From positions 105,865-169,864 of the forward strand of contig NZ_JAFEMB010000008.1 in the NCBI RefSeq assembly GCF_016892705.1: a DNA stretch of 64,000 nt, read 5' to 3'. The translations under genes and the position numbers were made by a program. Position 1 is the first letter of the stretch; every line of letters starts with the position of its first letter. This document shows, piece by piece, positions 46,542 through 56,812 of this stretch. The stretch is from Microvirga pudoricolor. Its GTDB lineage: Bacteria > Pseudomonadota > Alphaproteobacteria > Rhizobiales > Beijerinckiaceae. Under the pieces are notes generated by a model. That model was not told the DNA's origin, made no database searches, and saw only the letters and a program-made list of their open reading frames with translations.

Positions 46542-47822
46542 ATGAAGTTCACGACACTGCTGAAAACCGCATCGGTCGCCGCCCTGGTCACGGGCCTCGC
46601 CGGCGCGGCGCAAGCTCAGATCGCGGTCGGTCACCTAGCCGATAATTCCGGCGCTACCTCGGATGTGGGTACGCCGTTCGCCCAAGGCGTCTCGGATGCG
46701 CTCGCCTACATCAACAGCAAGGGCGGCATCAACGGCCAGAAGATGACCGTCGACACCGTCGATTACGGCTACCAGGTGCCGCGCGCCGTCGCGCTCTACA
46801 AGCGTTGGGTCGGCGACAAGGTCGCGGCGATCCAAGGATGGGGAACCGCCGACACGGAAGCCCTCACGGGCTTCGTAGCGCAGGACCAGATCCCTTATAT
46901 TTCCGGCTCTTACGCTGGCCAGCTGACGGATCCGACCGGACAGGGCACGAAGGGCTCGAAGCCCGCGCCCTATAATTTCTTCTACGGACCGAGCTATTCG
47001 GACGCCCTGCGGGCGATGCTGACCTGGGCGGCCGAGGATTGGAAAACCAAGGGCAAGCCCGGCAAGCCGAAATACGTTCACATGGGCGGAAACCATCCGT
47101 ACCCGAACTCGCCGAAGGAAGCGGGCGAGACCATCGCCAAGGACCTGGGCTTCGACGTGCTTCCGGCCGTGCAGTTCGCTCTGACGCCTGGCGATTACAC
47201 CGCTCAGTGCCTGACATTGAAGAGCTCGGGCGCCAACTATGCCTATCTCGGCAACACGGCGGGTTCCAACATCTCCGTGCTCAAGGCCTGCAAGAACGCG
47301 GGCGTCGATGTCCAGTTCATGGGCAATGTGTGGGGCATGGACGAGAACGCCGCGAAGGCCGCGGGCGATGCCGCCGACGGCGTGATCTTCCCGGTTCGCA
47401 CCGGAGTGGTCTCCGGCGGCGATGCTCCCGGCATGAAGACCGTGATGGAGATCACCAAGGTGTCCGATGCGGCCGGCAATGTGTATCGCCCGGTGCATTA
47501 CATCTCAGGCATCTGCAGCGCCTACTACATGAAGGAAGCCATGGAATGGGCCGCCGCCAACGGTGGCATCAATGGCCCGAACGTGAAGAAGGGCTTCTAC
47601 GCCAAGAAGGACTGGGTGCCGGTTGGCATGGAGGGCGTGTGTCTTCCCTCCACCTGGACCGAGAAGGACCATCGCGGCATGCTGATGGTGAACCTCTATC
47701 GCTCCAAAGTCTCCGGCAGCACGGAAGCACCGCTCGCCGATTTGGCCAAGAACGGCACCATCAAGCTCGAGAAGGTGACCACGATCACCTTGCCGCGAAA
47801 GCCGGAATGGCTGGGTTGGTAA
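46542..47822 (+). CDS. ABC transporter substrate-binding protein, Liv type
   Basis: 426 residues with a signal peptide (ending AQAQI) and the type 1 periplasmic fold (Peripla_BP_6). VGHLADNSGATSDVGTPFAQ at the mature start and IQGWGTADTEALTGFVAQDQ in the ligand cleft place it with binding proteins of aromatic or fatty-acid-linked Liv systems rather than with LivJ/LivK. ATG 46542 follows GGAGGAA; the frame opens at 46500. A strong hairpin follows its stop. Confidence 0.9.
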   Translation: MKFTTLLKTASVAALVTGLAGAAQAQIAVGHLADNSGATSDVGTPFAQGVSDALAYINSKGGINGQKMTVDTVDYGYQVPRAVALYKRWVGDKVAAIQGWGTADTEALTGFVAQDQIPYISGSYAGQLTDPTGQGTKGSKPAPYNFFYGPSYSDALRAMLTWAAEDWKTKGKPGKPKYVHMGGNHPYPNSPKEAGETIAKDLGFDVLPAVQFALTPGDYTAQCLTLKSSGANYAYLGNTAGSNISVLKACKNAGVDVQFMGNVWGMDENAAKAAGDAADGVIFPVRTGVVSGGDAPGMKTVMEITKVSDAAGNVYRPVHYISGICSAYYMKEAMEWAAANGGINGPNVKKGFYAKKDWVPVGMEGVCLPSTWTEKDHRGMLMVNLYRSKVSGSTEAPLADLAKNGTIKLEKVTTITLPRKPEWLGW

Positions 47823-47834
47823 GCCCCTGACATC

Positions 47835-47866
47835 GCGCTGCCCGATCTCCGTGAGTCGGGCAGCGC
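47835..47866 (+). promoter_or_regulatory. Strong hairpin between the binding-protein and LivF-type genes
   Basis: GCGCTGCCCGA (47835-47845) and TCGGGCAGCGC (47856-47866) form a perfect 11-bp stem with a 10-base loop, followed by TCTTCTG. It starts 12 bases after the binding-protein stop codon. It could be a partial terminator or mRNA stabiliser, limiting expression of the last transporter gene. Confidence 0.78.
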
Positions 47867-47890
47867 TCTTCTGATCCAGGAGGAAAGCCG

Positions 47891-48733
47891 TTGCTGCAGT
47901 CCCACGCCGAGCCAGCCCAAGCGCCTGTCGCCGGGATCGCGGCCGAGCCGCTTCTCTCCGTGCGCAACATCGAGGTCGTCTATGACGAGGTGATCCTCGT
48001 CCTGCGCGGCCTCAGTCTCGAGATCCCGCGCGGCGCCATCGTGGCGCTCCTCGGCGCGAACGGGGCGGGGAAATCGACGACCCTGAAGGCGATCTCGGGC
48101 CTCCTGAAAACGGAGGACGGAGAGGTGACGCGGGGCGAGGTCCTTTTCGACGGCCAGCGCATCGACGGCATCGATCCGGACAAGATTGTCCGGCGCGGCA
48201 TCTTCCAGGTCATGGAGGGTCGCGGCATTGTGGCCGACATGACCCCGATCGAGAACCTGCGATTGGGCGCCTTCACCCGCCGGGACAACGAGGTCCAGAA
48301 GGATCTCGACATGGTCCTGGGCTACTTTCCGCGCCTGCGGGAGCGTACCGGTCTGGCGGGCTATCTCTCCGGGGGCGAGCAACAGATGCTGGCCATCGGG
48401 CGCGCCCTCATGGCGAGGCCCAAGCTCATTCTCATGGACGAACCGTCCATGGGACTTTCGCCTCTCCTGGTGAAGGAGGTCTTCGCCATCATCCAGCGCA
48501 TCAACCGCGATCTCGGCGTCACGATCCTTCTCGTGGAGCAGAACGCCCGCGCGGCCTTATCCGTAGCCTCTCACGGTTACATCATGGAGCAGGGCAAGGT
48601 GGTGCTCGACGGGACGGCCGAGGAACTGCGTGACAACGAGGACGTGAAGGAATTTTATCTCGGCGGCGCGGGGGACCAGCGCCGAAGCTTCAAGAACCTG
48701 AAGAGCTTCAAGCGCCGCAAGCGCTGGCTCTGA
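47891..48733 (+). CDS. ABC transporter ATPase, LivF type
   Basis: 280 residues from a TTG start behind AGGAGGAAA. Walker A is GANGAGKST, the signature LSGGEQQMLAIGRAL and Walker B LILMDEPSMGL. The Q-loop region QVMEGRGIVADMTPIENL is the LivF form. The basic C-terminus (KSFKRRKRW) is longer than in LivF of E. coli. Last gene of the transporter operon and 116 bases before the acyl-CoA operon. Confidence 0.9.
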   Translation: MLQSHAEPAQAPVAGIAAEPLLSVRNIEVVYDEVILVLRGLSLEIPRGAIVALLGANGAGKSTTLKAISGLLKTEDGEVTRGEVLFDGQRIDGIDPDKIVRRGIFQVMEGRGIVADMTPIENLRLGAFTRRDNEVQKDLDMVLGYFPRLRERTGLAGYLSGGEQQMLAIGRALMARPKLILMDEPSMGLSPLLVKEVFAIIQRINRDLGVTILLVEQNARAALSVASHGYIMEQGKVVLDGTAEELRDNEDVKEFYLGGAGDQRRSFKNLKSFKRRKRWL

Positions 48734-48758
48734 TGGACCGAAAGGCTGTCAGTAGACG

Positions 48759-48812
48759 TTGCACCCCGTCGAAAATGTCGTATGGTGCATTCCAATAAAC
48801 GAACAAACGTTT
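48759..48812 (+). promoter_or_regulatory. Promoter with TetR operator, site 2, of the acyl-CoA operon
   Basis: TTGCAC (48759-48764) and TATGGT (48781-48786) are spaced 16 bases as a plausible sigma-70 promoter. AAACGAACAAACGTTT (48797-48812) matches operator site 1 at 14 of 16 positions and continues into the perfect palindrome AACAAACGTTTGTT (48802-48815). Its place over the expected transcription start suits repression. Confidence 0.7.
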
Positions 48813-48849
48813 GTTTCTAGTTCCCGACAGATGATTGCGGAGACCGCCC

Positions 48850-50022
48850 GTGATTCTCAATTCCCACCGCAGCTTCAACTTCGATCTCGGCGAGACCGCC
48901 GACGCCATCCGTGAAACCGTCCGGGATTTCGCCCAGGACAAGATCGCACCCCGGGCGGAGGAGATCGACCGCACGAACCAGTTCCCCCGTGACCTCTGGG
49001 AGCCCATGGGAGCGCTGGGTCTCCACGGCATCACGGTGGAAGAAGAATATGGCGGCACAGGCCTCGGCTATTTGGAGCATGTGGTCGCCGTCGAGGAGGT
49101 GTCACGCGCGTCGGCCTCGGTCGGTCTGTCCTATGGGGCGCATTCCAATCTCTGCATCAACCAGATCCGCCGCAACGGCAGTGAAGCGCAAAAGCGGAAG
49201 TACCTGCCGAAATTGATTTCGGGCGAGCATGTGGGCGCGCTCGCGATGTCGGAGCCGGGATCCGGGTCGGATGTGGTGTCGATGCGCACCCGCGCCGAAA
49301 GGCGGGGCGACCGCTACGTGCTGACGGGCAACAAGATGTGGATCACGAACGGTCCGATCGCCGAGACCCTGGTGGTCTACGCCAAGACGGATCCCGAGGC
49401 CGGCCCCAAGGGGATCACGGCCTTTCTCATCGAGAAGGGCATGAAAGGCTTCTCCACCCATCAGAAGCTCGACAAGCTGGGGATGCGGGGCTCGGATACC
49501 TGCGAGCTCGTCTTCGAGGATTGCGAGGTGCCCGAAGAGAACGTGCTCGGCTCCGTGGGCAAGGGCGTGAACGTGCTCATGTCGGGCCTGGACTACGAGC
49601 GTGCCGTTCTGGCGGCGGGACCCTTGGGAATCATGCAGGCCTGCCTCGACGTGGTGATGCCTTACATCCACGAGCGTAAGCAGTTCGGCCAAGCCATCGG
49701 CGAGTTCCAGCTCGTGCAGGGCAAGGTGGCGGACATGTATGTGGAGATGAATGCCGCCAAGTCCTACGTCTATGCGGTGGCCAAGGCTTGCGATCGGAGC
49801 GAGACCACGCGGGAGGATGCAGCAGGCGCTATCCTTTACGCGGCCGAGAAGGCCACCAAGTGCGCCCTGGACGCGATCCAACTGCTCGGTGGCAACGGCT
49901 ACATCAACGACTATCCGACCGGACGCCTCCTGCGGGACGCCAAGCTCTACGAAATCGGTGCGGGCACGAGCGAGATTCGGCGCATGCTGATCGGCCGTGA
50001 ACTCTTCAACAAGACGGCGTGA
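48850..50022 (+). CDS. Acyl-CoA dehydrogenase, isovaleryl-CoA dehydrogenase type
   Basis: 390 residues from GTG 48850. The FAD-binding segments are [15 protein letters not shown] and [19 protein letters not shown]. The catalytic base sits where isovaleryl-CoA dehydrogenase has it, in [13 protein letters not shown], while the C-terminal position used by most other acyl-CoA dehydrogenases is occupied by Gly ([13 protein letters not shown]). That pattern is diagnostic for the IVD group, which makes 3-methylcrotonyl-CoA from isovaleryl-CoA. First gene of the operon, 34 bases behind the TetR site. Confidence 0.9.
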   Translation: MILNSHRSFNFDLGETADAIRETVRDFAQDKIAPRAEEIDRTNQFPRDLWEPMGALGLHGITVEEEYGGTGLGYLEHVVAVEEVSRASASVGLSYGAHSNLCINQIRRNGSEAQKRKYLPKLISGEHVGALAMSEPGSGSDVVSMRTRAERRGDRYVLTGNKMWITNGPIAETLVVYAKTDPEAGPKGITAFLIEKGMKGFSTHQKLDKLGMRGSDTCELVFEDCEVPEENVLGSVGKGVNVLMSGLDYERAVLAAGPLGIMQACLDVVMPYIHERKQFGQAIGEFQLVQGKVADMYVEMNAAKSYVYAVAKACDRSETTREDAAGAILYAAEKATKCALDAIQLLGGNGYINDYPTGRLLRDAKLYEIGAGTSEIRRMLIGRELFNKTA

Positions 50023-50059
50023 CGATGCCCTTCCAGTCGTTCAAGGGGAGGTATTCTCC

Positions 50060-51667
50060 ATGCCGGTGATCGCCACATCCGTCGACCTGACCTCCGACGC
50101 CGCTTCAGCGAACCGCTCGGCCTGGCGGGCCTTAGCCGACGATCTGCGGGTCAAGCGGGCTGCCGTCGCGGAAGGCGGCCCGGCCAAGGCTCGCGAGCGT
50201 CACCTGGCGCGGGGAAAGCTTCTGCCCCGCGAGCGGGTGATGCGGCTGCTCGATCCCGGCGCACCCTTTCTGGAACTGGGGCCGCTCGCCGCCCACGGCA
50301 TGTATGACGATGCCATTCACGGAGCGGGCATCATCACCGGGATCGGGCGTGTTCAGGGCCGAGAGGTCGTGGTCGTATGCAACGACTCGACCATCAAAGG
50401 CGGCACCTACTACCCGATGACGGTGAAGAAGCACTTGCGGGCGCAGGAGGTCGCACGGGAGAACCGTTTGCCCTGTATCTATCTCGTGGATTCCGGCGGC
50501 GCGAATCTTCCACACCAGACGGATGTCTTCCCCGATCGGGAGCATTTTGGCCGAATCTTTTACAATCAGGCCACCCTTTCCTCGATGGGCATCCCGCAAA
50601 TCGCGTGCGTCATGGGGTCCTGCACGGCGGGTGGCGCCTACGTCCCCGCCATGTCGGACGAGACCATCATCGTCCGTCGCCAAGGCACGATCTTCCTGGG
50701 CGGTCCGCCGCTCGTGAAGGCGGCAACCGGCGAAGTCGTCTCGGCCGAGGATCTCGGCGGCGCCGACGTCCACGCACGCCAATCCGGGGTGGCGGATCAC
50801 TACGCCACGGACGACGACCATGCACTGGCCATCGTGCGGCGCATCGTCGGGACGCTCAACTCCCGAAAAGACATCGACATCGACGTGGCGGAGCCGGTGG
50901 AGCCGAAATACGCCATCGATGATCTCGACGCCATCGTGCCCACTGACCTCAAGAAGCAATACGACATTCGCGAGGTGATCGCTCGTCTCGTCGACGGCTC
51001 GGAATTCGACGAGTTCAAGCGACTGTATGGCACCACACTGGTGACCGGCTTTGCTCGGATCTGGGGCATGCCGGTCGGCATTATTGCCAATAACGGCATT
51101 CTGTTTTCGGAAAGCGCCTTGAAGGGCGCCCACTTCATCGAATTGTGCTGTCAGCGCCGTGTTCCGCTGTTGTTTCTACAGAACATCTCCGGCTTCATGG
51201 TCGGCAGCCAGTACGAGAAGGGCGGCATTGCCAAGGACGGCGCGAAGCTCGTCACCGCCGTGGCCTGCGCGCAGGTGCCGAAAATCACGCTGCTGGTCGG
51301 CGGCTCGTTCGGGGCGGGCAATTATGGAATGTGCGGCCGAGCCTACTCACCTCGCTTCCTGTTCACCTGGCCCAATTCGCGCATCTCGGTGATGGGAGGC
51401 GAACAGGCCGCAAGCGTTCTCGCAACCGTTCGCCGGGACAATATCGAAGCCGACGGCAGGACCTGGAGTGCCGAGGAGGAGGAAGCCTTCAAGGCTCCCG
51501 TCCGCGACAAGTATGAGGAGGAGGGCAACCCCTATCATGCCTCCGCCCGTTTGTGGGATGACGGCATCATCCTGCCATCCGAGACCCGCCGGGTTCTTGG
51601 GCTTGCATTCTCGGCTGCCTTGAACGCGCCGATTCCGAAGACACAGTTCGGCATTTTCAGGATGTGA
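50060..51667 (+). CDS. Acyl-CoA carboxylase carboxyltransferase subunit (methylcrotonyl-CoA carboxylase beta type)
   Basis: 535 residues from ATG 50060, which follows AAGGGGAGG; the frame opens at 49997. The carboxyltransferase motifs are [40 protein letters not shown] and [19 protein letters not shown]. The SGGANLP form with the TDVFPD continuation matches MccB/LiuB and AtuC rather than propionyl-CoA carboxylase. It partners with the biotin-bearing alpha subunit whose start overlaps it (GTGA). Confidence 0.9.
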   Translation: MPVIATSVDLTSDAASANRSAWRALADDLRVKRAAVAEGGPAKARERHLARGKLLPRERVMRLLDPGAPFLELGPLAAHGMYDDAIHGAGIITGIGRVQGREVVVVCNDSTIKGGTYYPMTVKKHLRAQEVARENRLPCIYLVDSGGANLPHQTDVFPDREHFGRIFYNQATLSSMGIPQIACVMGSCTAGGAYVPAMSDETIIVRRQGTIFLGGPPLVKAATGEVVSAEDLGGADVHARQSGVADHYATDDDHALAIVRRIVGTLNSRKDIDIDVAEPVEPKYAIDDLDAIVPTDLKKQYDIREVIARLVDGSEFDEFKRLYGTTLVTGFARIWGMPVGIIANNGILFSESALKGAHFIELCCQRRVPLLFLQNISGFMVGSQYEKGGIAKDGAKLVTAVACAQVPKITLLVGGSFGAGNYGMCGRAYSPRFLFTWPNSRISVMGGEQAASVLATVRRDNIEADGRTWSAEEEEAFKAPVRDKYEEEGNPYHASARLWDDGIILPSETRRVLGLAFSAALNAPIPKTQFGIFRM

Positions 51668-53655
51668 CGATGACGCTCCCGCAAAGCCACAACCTGACCT
51701 CGGTTCTCATCGCCAATCGTGGCGAAATCGCCTGCCGCATCATACGCACGGCGCAGCGTCTTGGTTTACGCACCATTGCGGTATATTCCGATGCGGACGC
51801 GGATGCCCTCTTCGTCCAGATGGCCGACGAGGCGCATCATATCGGCCCGCCGCCTGCCCGCGAAAGCTATCTCCAGATCGACAAGATCCTGGAGGTGGCC
51901 AAGCGGACAGGCGCGTCCTGCATCCATCCCGGCTACGGCTTCCTGTCGGAGCGGGCCGAGTTCGCGGACGCCTGTGCGGCCAACGGCATCGTTTTCGTCG
52001 GTCCTCCCGCCTCCTCGATCCGGGCCATGGGCCTGAAGGATGCCGCCAAGGCACTAGTCGAGAAGGCTGGCGTCCCGGTGGTGCCAGGTTACCACGGTGT
52101 CCGGCAGGAGCCGGATTTCCTGCGTCAGAAAGCTTATGAGATCGGCTACCCGGTTCTCATCAAGGCGGTCGCGGGCGGCGGCGGCAAGGGTATGCGACGG
52201 GTGGACAAGGCGGCGGATTTCGACGCCGCCCTGGACAGCGCTCAGCGAGAGGCGCAGAATGCCTTCGGCGATCCTCGCGTCTTGGTCGAGAAATATGTGC
52301 TCTCTCCACGGCACATCGAGATCCAAGTGTTCGCCGATTCCCATGGCAATGTCGTCCATCTCTTCGAACGGGACTGTTCGCTCCAGCGCCGGCACCAGAA
52401 GGTTATCGAGGAGGCGCCCGCACCAGGCATGCCACCCGAGATGCGTGACGCCATGGGTCGCGCCGCAGTGGAGGCAGCTCGCGCTGTCGGATATGTCGGC
52501 GCCGGTACCGTGGAGTTCATCGCCGACGGTCGGGAGGGGCTGCGTCCGGACCGGTTTTACTTCATGGAAATGAACACCCGTCTGCAAGTGGAGCATCCCG
52601 TCACCGAAGCCATCACGGGGCTCGACCTCGTCGAACTCCAGTTTCGAGCCGCCGCTGGCGAGAAGCTTCCTTTCGATCAGACCGATCTCGAAATTCAGGG
52701 CCACGCGGTCGAGGCCCGGCTCTATGCCGAGGATCCGGAAAAGGAGTTTCTGCCCTCCACCGGCAAGCTCTGGGCCCTGGAATTTCCAGAACACGACGGC
52801 ATCCGCATCGATACAGGCGTCGAAGCGGGCGATGAGGTTACGCCCTATTACGACCCGATGATCGCTAAGGTCATCGCTCATGGCGCCACTCGCGACGAGG
52901 CGTTATCCAAGCTGGCGAAGGCACTGAGCGAGACCATCGTGGCGGGGCCGAAGACGAACATTGCCTTCCTGAAGAACCTCTGCGAGGCGGACGGCTTCAA
53001 GGCCGGCGCATTCGACACGGGTTTCATCGACCGTAACATGCAAGCGCTGGGGGCCGTTGCAGTCGAGGTCGACGAGGACGTCCTCGCCGCTGGCGCCCTT
53101 TACCTTATCGAGCGGGAGGCCGAACGTCTGTTGTTCGGGCCTGTGTCCAGGGTGGGTCGCGTGGAAAGCCCCTGGTCCATCGACGACGGTTTTCAGCTTA
53201 TCGGATCCCGTGAAACGGGGCTGTCACTCATCGTCGATGGGGAGGCCCGGAAGGTGCGCGTGACATGGGATCGCAATGGGCCCGCGATCGCTTCGGACAG
53301 CGAAACCGTCCGTGACTTCACCATCGTGGAAGCCGACGATGCGGCTATCGTCTTGCATCAAGGCCGCCAGACCCGGGTCATCCTTCACGATCCTTTTGCG
53401 GTCGATCTCGAGCACTTGGGCGAGGGGAGTTCGATCAAGGCCCCGATGCATGGCAAGGTGGTGGCTGTTTTCGTCCAGCCCGGCGATCGTGTCGAGAAGG
53501 GGCAGCGCCTTGCTATCGTCGAGGCCATGAAGATGGAGCACGTGCTCACGGCGCCCTTCGAGGCCGAGATCGCCGAGGTGGCGGCGGAAGCCGGCGCCCA
53601 GGTCGCCGAGGGTGCCAGGCTGATCGTGCTCAAGACGGAGGATGGCGATGGCTGA
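51664..53655 (+). CDS. Biotin carboxylase/biotin carrier subunit (methylcrotonyl-CoA carboxylase alpha type)
   Basis: 663 residues. The biotin carboxylase domain (about 10-460) shows [13 protein letters not shown], the glycine-rich ATP loop [13 protein letters not shown] and [14 protein letters not shown]. The C-terminal biotinyl domain ends with EAMKMEHVL, whose Lys carries biotin. With the beta subunit it would carboxylate 3-methylcrotonyl-CoA or a longer isoprenoid acyl-CoA such as geranyl-CoA. The start is GTG 51664 or ATG 51670. Its stop overlaps the next gene. Confidence 0.9.
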   Translation: MTMTLPQSHNLTSVLIANRGEIACRIIRTAQRLGLRTIAVYSDADADALFVQMADEAHHIGPPPARESYLQIDKILEVAKRTGASCIHPGYGFLSERAEFADACAANGIVFVGPPASSIRAMGLKDAAKALVEKAGVPVVPGYHGVRQEPDFLRQKAYEIGYPVLIKAVAGGGGKGMRRVDKAADFDAALDSAQREAQNAFGDPRVLVEKYVLSPRHIEIQVFADSHGNVVHLFERDCSLQRRHQKVIEEAPAPGMPPEMRDAMGRAAVEAARAVGYVGAGTVEFIADGREGLRPDRFYFMEMNTRLQVEHPVTEAITGLDLVELQFRAAAGEKLPFDQTDLEIQGHAVEARLYAEDPEKEFLPSTGKLWALEFPEHDGIRIDTGVEAGDEVTPYYDPMIAKVIAHGATRDEALSKLAKALSETIVAGPKTNIAFLKNLCEADGFKAGAFDTGFIDRNMQALGAVAVEVDEDVLAAGALYLIEREAERLLFGPVSRVGRVESPWSIDDGFQLIGSRETGLSLIVDGEARKVRVTWDRNGPAIASDSETVRDFTIVEADDAAIVLHQGRQTRVILHDPFAVDLEHLGEGSSIKAPMHGKVVAVFVQPGDRVEKGQRLAIVEAMKMEHVLTAPFEAEIAEVAAEAGAQVAEGARLIVLKTEDGDG

Positions 53656-54871
53656 AGCGCTCGACGCTCTTGAAACCCGCGAACCGGCACAACGCGAGAG
53701 AGACCTATTCGCCCGTCTGCCGGATGTTCTCGCGGCAGCCATGCGGGCCCCCGCTTACGCGGAGCATCTCCAAGGCGTAGATCCCGGATCCATCACGGGT
53801 CGAGAGGCTCTGGCCCAGCTTCCGGTCCTGCGCAAAGCCGACCTGCCGGCACTCCAGAGGAATGGACCGCCCTTCGGAGGCTTCGTGGCCGAGCCGATGT
53901 CGTCGTTCTCTCGATTGTTCACGTCTCCCGGACCGATCTTCGAACCGGAGACCACGGGCCTGGATCCATGGCGCATGGCGCGTTGTCTGGCAGCTGCGGG
54001 CCTTCGCGTCGGAGACGTCGTGCTGAATACGTTCAGCTATCACCTGACGCCCGGCGGTTTCATATTCGACGGCGGCGCGCGGGCCCTGGGATGCCCCGTC
54101 ATCCCGGCGGGTCCGGGCAATACGGAGGCGCAATTCGAGCTGATCGAGGCTTATCGACCGGTCGCCTATTGCGGCACGCCGGACTTCCTGAAGATTCTGC
54201 TCGACGGCGCAGAGGTGGCAGGACGTGACGTGTCCTCCATCAAGCGTGCAGTCGTATCGGGCGCAGCCTTCCCTAAAGCGCTCCAGGAGGAGATCAGGGC
54301 GCGCGGCGTGGATGCCTATCAAGCCTACGCCACAGCCGACCTCGGGCTCGTGGCCTACGAGACCTCTGCTCGCGATGGGATGGTTGTCAACGAAGGACTG
54401 ATCGTTGAAATCGTGCGTCCTGGCACGGGCAACCCCGTCCCGGAGGGCGATGTAGGAGAGATTCTCGTCACATCACTCGACCCGAAGCATCCCTGGATCC
54501 GGCTGGCGCTTGGAGACCTCACGGCTGCGCTCCCTGGCATCAGCGCTTGTGGGCGGACGAACATGCGCATCAAGGGCTGGATGGGACGCGCCGACCAGAC
54601 CACGAAGGTGAAGGGCATGTTCGTTCGACCGGAACAGGTCGCCGAAATCGGACGCCGCCATCCGGAACTCGGACGCCTTCGCCTCGTGGTCACCCGGGAT
54701 GACGACACGGACGCGATGACGCTTTATGCGGAAGGTGCGGAGGTGGACGCCGAAGCGGTGGCTGCGACGCTCCAGGCCATCACGAAATTGCGCGGAGGCG
54801 TCGAACCCGTCTCGCTGGGCCGGTTGCCCAATGACGGCAAGATCATCGAGGATCGGCGGGATCATAGCTGA
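53648..54871 (+). CDS. PaaK-like AMP-binding protein with degenerate P-loop
   Basis: 407 residues that align end to end with phenylacetate-CoA ligases: [57 protein letters not shown] and the C-terminal [19 protein letters not shown] with the catalytic Lys region. The AMP-binding P-loop, normally SSGTTGKPT, reads [10 protein letters not shown] (92-101) and lacks its Gly-Thr-Thr-Gly-Lys core. It may still bind an adenylate or CoA ester, but normal ligase activity is doubtful. ATG 53648 is used; ATG 53642 also overlaps the carboxylase stop. Confidence 0.8.
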   Translation: MAEALDALETREPAQRERDLFARLPDVLAAAMRAPAYAEHLQGVDPGSITGREALAQLPVLRKADLPALQRNGPPFGGFVAEPMSSFSRLFTSPGPIFEPETTGLDPWRMARCLAAAGLRVGDVVLNTFSYHLTPGGFIFDGGARALGCPVIPAGPGNTEAQFELIEAYRPVAYCGTPDFLKILLDGAEVAGRDVSSIKRAVVSGAAFPKALQEEIRARGVDAYQAYATADLGLVAYETSARDGMVVNEGLIVEIVRPGTGNPVPEGDVGEILVTSLDPKHPWIRLALGDLTAALPGISACGRTNMRIKGWMGRADQTTKVKGMFVRPEQVAEIGRRHPELGRLRLVVTRDDDTDAMTLYAEGAEVDAEAVAATLQAITKLRGGVEPVSLGRLPNDGKIIEDRRDHS

Positions 54872-54896
54872 ATCCGACAGAGAGGACATACCCGAC

Positions 54897-55664
54897 ATGC
54901 AGATCAAGGACCGCGTTTTCATCGTCACGGGCGGCGGCTCGGGTCTCGGTGCCGCGACCGGCCGCATGATCGTGGGCGAGGGCGGATCCGTAATCCTCGC
55001 CGATGTGAACGAAAGCGCAGGGCGCGCCATGGCTGAGGAACTGGCCGCAATGGCCCGTTTCGTTCGGGCCGACGTGACGAAGGAGGCGGACGGACAGGCC
55101 GTGGTGGCCGCCGCCATCGACCAGTTCGGCGGGCTGCATGGTCTGGCGAATTGTGCCGGCATCGTCATCGGAGAGCGGGTGCTCGGCCGAGAGGCGCCGC
55201 ACTCGCTCGAGAGCTTCACGCGGGTCATCAATGTAAATCTCATTGGCGCTTTCAACATGATGCGCTTGGCGGCCGCCGCGATGGCCAAGGGCGAGCCGAA
55301 CGACGACGGTGAGCGAGGCGTCATCATCAATACGGCCTCGGTGGCCGCCTTCGATGGACAGATCGGTCAGGCCGCCTATGCGGCTTCCAAGGCGGGTATC
55401 GTGGGCTTGTCGCTGCCCATGGCCCGGGAGCTGGCACGGTACGGGATCCGCGTCGTGAGCATTGCGCCGGGCATCTTCGAAACCCCCATGATGGCAGGCA
55501 TGACCCAGGAGGTACGGGATGCCCTGGGCCAGTCCGTACCCTTCCCGGCGCGTCTCGGAAAGCCGGCGGAGTATGCTTCGCTCGTCAAGCACATCTGCGA
55601 GAACCCGATGCTGAACGGTGAGGTGATCCGCTTGGACGGGGCGCTGCGCATGGCACCCAAATAG
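54897..55664 (+). CDS. SDR 3-hydroxyacyl-CoA dehydrogenase (HSD10-like)
   Basis: 255 residues. NAD binding: [11 protein letters not shown] (11-21). Catalytic Ser, Tyr and Lys: [10 protein letters not shown] and YAASKAG. The pattern [33 protein letters not shown] and [12 protein letters not shown] is that of type II 3-hydroxyacyl-CoA dehydrogenase (HSD17B10), which oxidises 2-methyl-3-hydroxyacyl-CoA and straight-chain analogues. It supports beta-oxidation of a methyl-branched chain in this operon. Confidence 0.87.
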   Translation: MQIKDRVFIVTGGGSGLGAATGRMIVGEGGSVILADVNESAGRAMAEELAAMARFVRADVTKEADGQAVVAAAIDQFGGLHGLANCAGIVIGERVLGREAPHSLESFTRVINVNLIGAFNMMRLAAAAMAKGEPNDDGERGVIINTASVAAFDGQIGQAAYAASKAGIVGLSLPMARELARYGIRVVSIAPGIFETPMMAGMTQEVRDALGQSVPFPARLGKPAEYASLVKHICENPMLNGEVIRLDGALRMAPK

Positions 55665-55673
55665 GTTCGATCC

Positions 55674-56807
55674 ATGATCCCCACCGAAGAACAGATCCAG
55701 ATCCGAGACGCCGCCCGTGACTTCGCAAGGGAACGACTGGCTCCCTTCGCGGCCCAATGGGATCGGGCGCATAGCTATCCTACCGAAGCCATCCGCGAGA
55801 TGGCCGAGATGGGCTTTTTCGGTATGGTCGTGCCGGAGGAGTGGGGTGGGTCGGAAACCGGCCAAGTGGCCTATGCCATGGCACTGGAGGAGATCGCTGC
55901 CGGCGACGGCGCCTGCTCGACCATCATGAGCGTGCACAATTCGGTAGGCTGCATGCCGATCCTGAAATTCGGCACGACGGAGCAGAAGGAGCGATTTCTC
56001 CGACCTCTTGCGTCCGGCCAATGGATCGGCGCCTTCGCCCTCACCGAACCGCAGGCGGGGTCTGACGCCGCGAACCTGCGGACCAGGGCACGGCGTGACG
56101 GCAACAGCTCCTATGTACTCAACGGCACCAAGCAGTTCATCACCTCCGGCCGCACTGGAAACGTGGTAATCACCTTCGCGGTGACGGATCCGGACGCCGG
56201 CAAGAAGGGCATATCGGCATTTATCGTACCGACGGACACACTTGGCTATGAAGTCGCTCGGGTCGAGGACAAGCTGGGGCAGCATGCGTCCGACACCTGC
56301 CAGATCACCTTCAACGACTTGCGCATCCCGGCCGAATATCGTCTTGGCGAAGAGGGTGAGGGCTACCGCATCGCTCTGTCCAACCTGGAGGGCGGACGGA
56401 TCGGTATCGCATCCCAGTCCGTTGGGATGGCGCGGGCCGCGTTCGAAGTGGCGCGGGATTACGCGAAGGACCGCGAAACCTTCGGCAAGCCACTGATGGC
56501 TCACCAAGCGGTTGCTTTCCGCCTCGCCGACATGGCGACACAGATCGCCGTCGCACGCCAGATGGTCCTGCATGCGGCCTCCCTGCGCGAGGCAGGGCAA
56601 CCCTGCTTGACGGAAGCCTCCATGGCGAAGCTCTTCGCGTCAGAGATGGCCGAGAAGGTCTGTTCCGACGCCATCCAGATTCTGGGTGGCTACGGTTACC
56701 TCTCCGATTTCCCGGTGGAGCGGATCTACCGCGACGTGCGGGTGTGCCAGATCTACGAAGGTGCCAGCGACATCCAGCGTCTCCTCATCGCGCGCAATCT
56801 CGGGTGA
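55674..56807 (+). CDS. Acyl-CoA dehydrogenase (short/branched-chain type)
   Basis: 377 residues with [35 protein letters not shown] and [19 protein letters not shown]. Unlike the IVD-type gene upstream, its catalytic Glu is at the C-terminal position, in [15 protein letters not shown]. It is thus a second acyl-CoA dehydrogenase of different specificity in the same operon, suited to short straight or 2-methyl-branched acyl-CoAs. Nine bases separate it from the SDR gene. Confidence 0.88.
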   Translation: MIPTEEQIQIRDAARDFARERLAPFAAQWDRAHSYPTEAIREMAEMGFFGMVVPEEWGGSETGQVAYAMALEEIAAGDGACSTIMSVHNSVGCMPILKFGTTEQKERFLRPLASGQWIGAFALTEPQAGSDAANLRTRARRDGNSSYVLNGTKQFITSGRTGNVVITFAVTDPDAGKKGISAFIVPTDTLGYEVARVEDKLGQHASDTCQITFNDLRIPAEYRLGEEGEGYRIALSNLEGGRIGIASQSVGMARAAFEVARDYAKDRETFGKPLMAHQAVAFRLADMATQIAVARQMVLHAASLREAGQPCLTEASMAKLFASEMAEKVCSDAIQILGGYGYLSDFPVERIYRDVRVCQIYEGASDIQRLLIARNLG

Positions 56808-56812
56808 GCCTC

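Noticed and set aside
48850..53655. Complete leucine (liu) operon
   Set aside because: The dehydrogenase and carboxylase fit, but methylglutaconyl-CoA hydratase and HMG-CoA lyase genes are missing and the other genes do not belong to liu.
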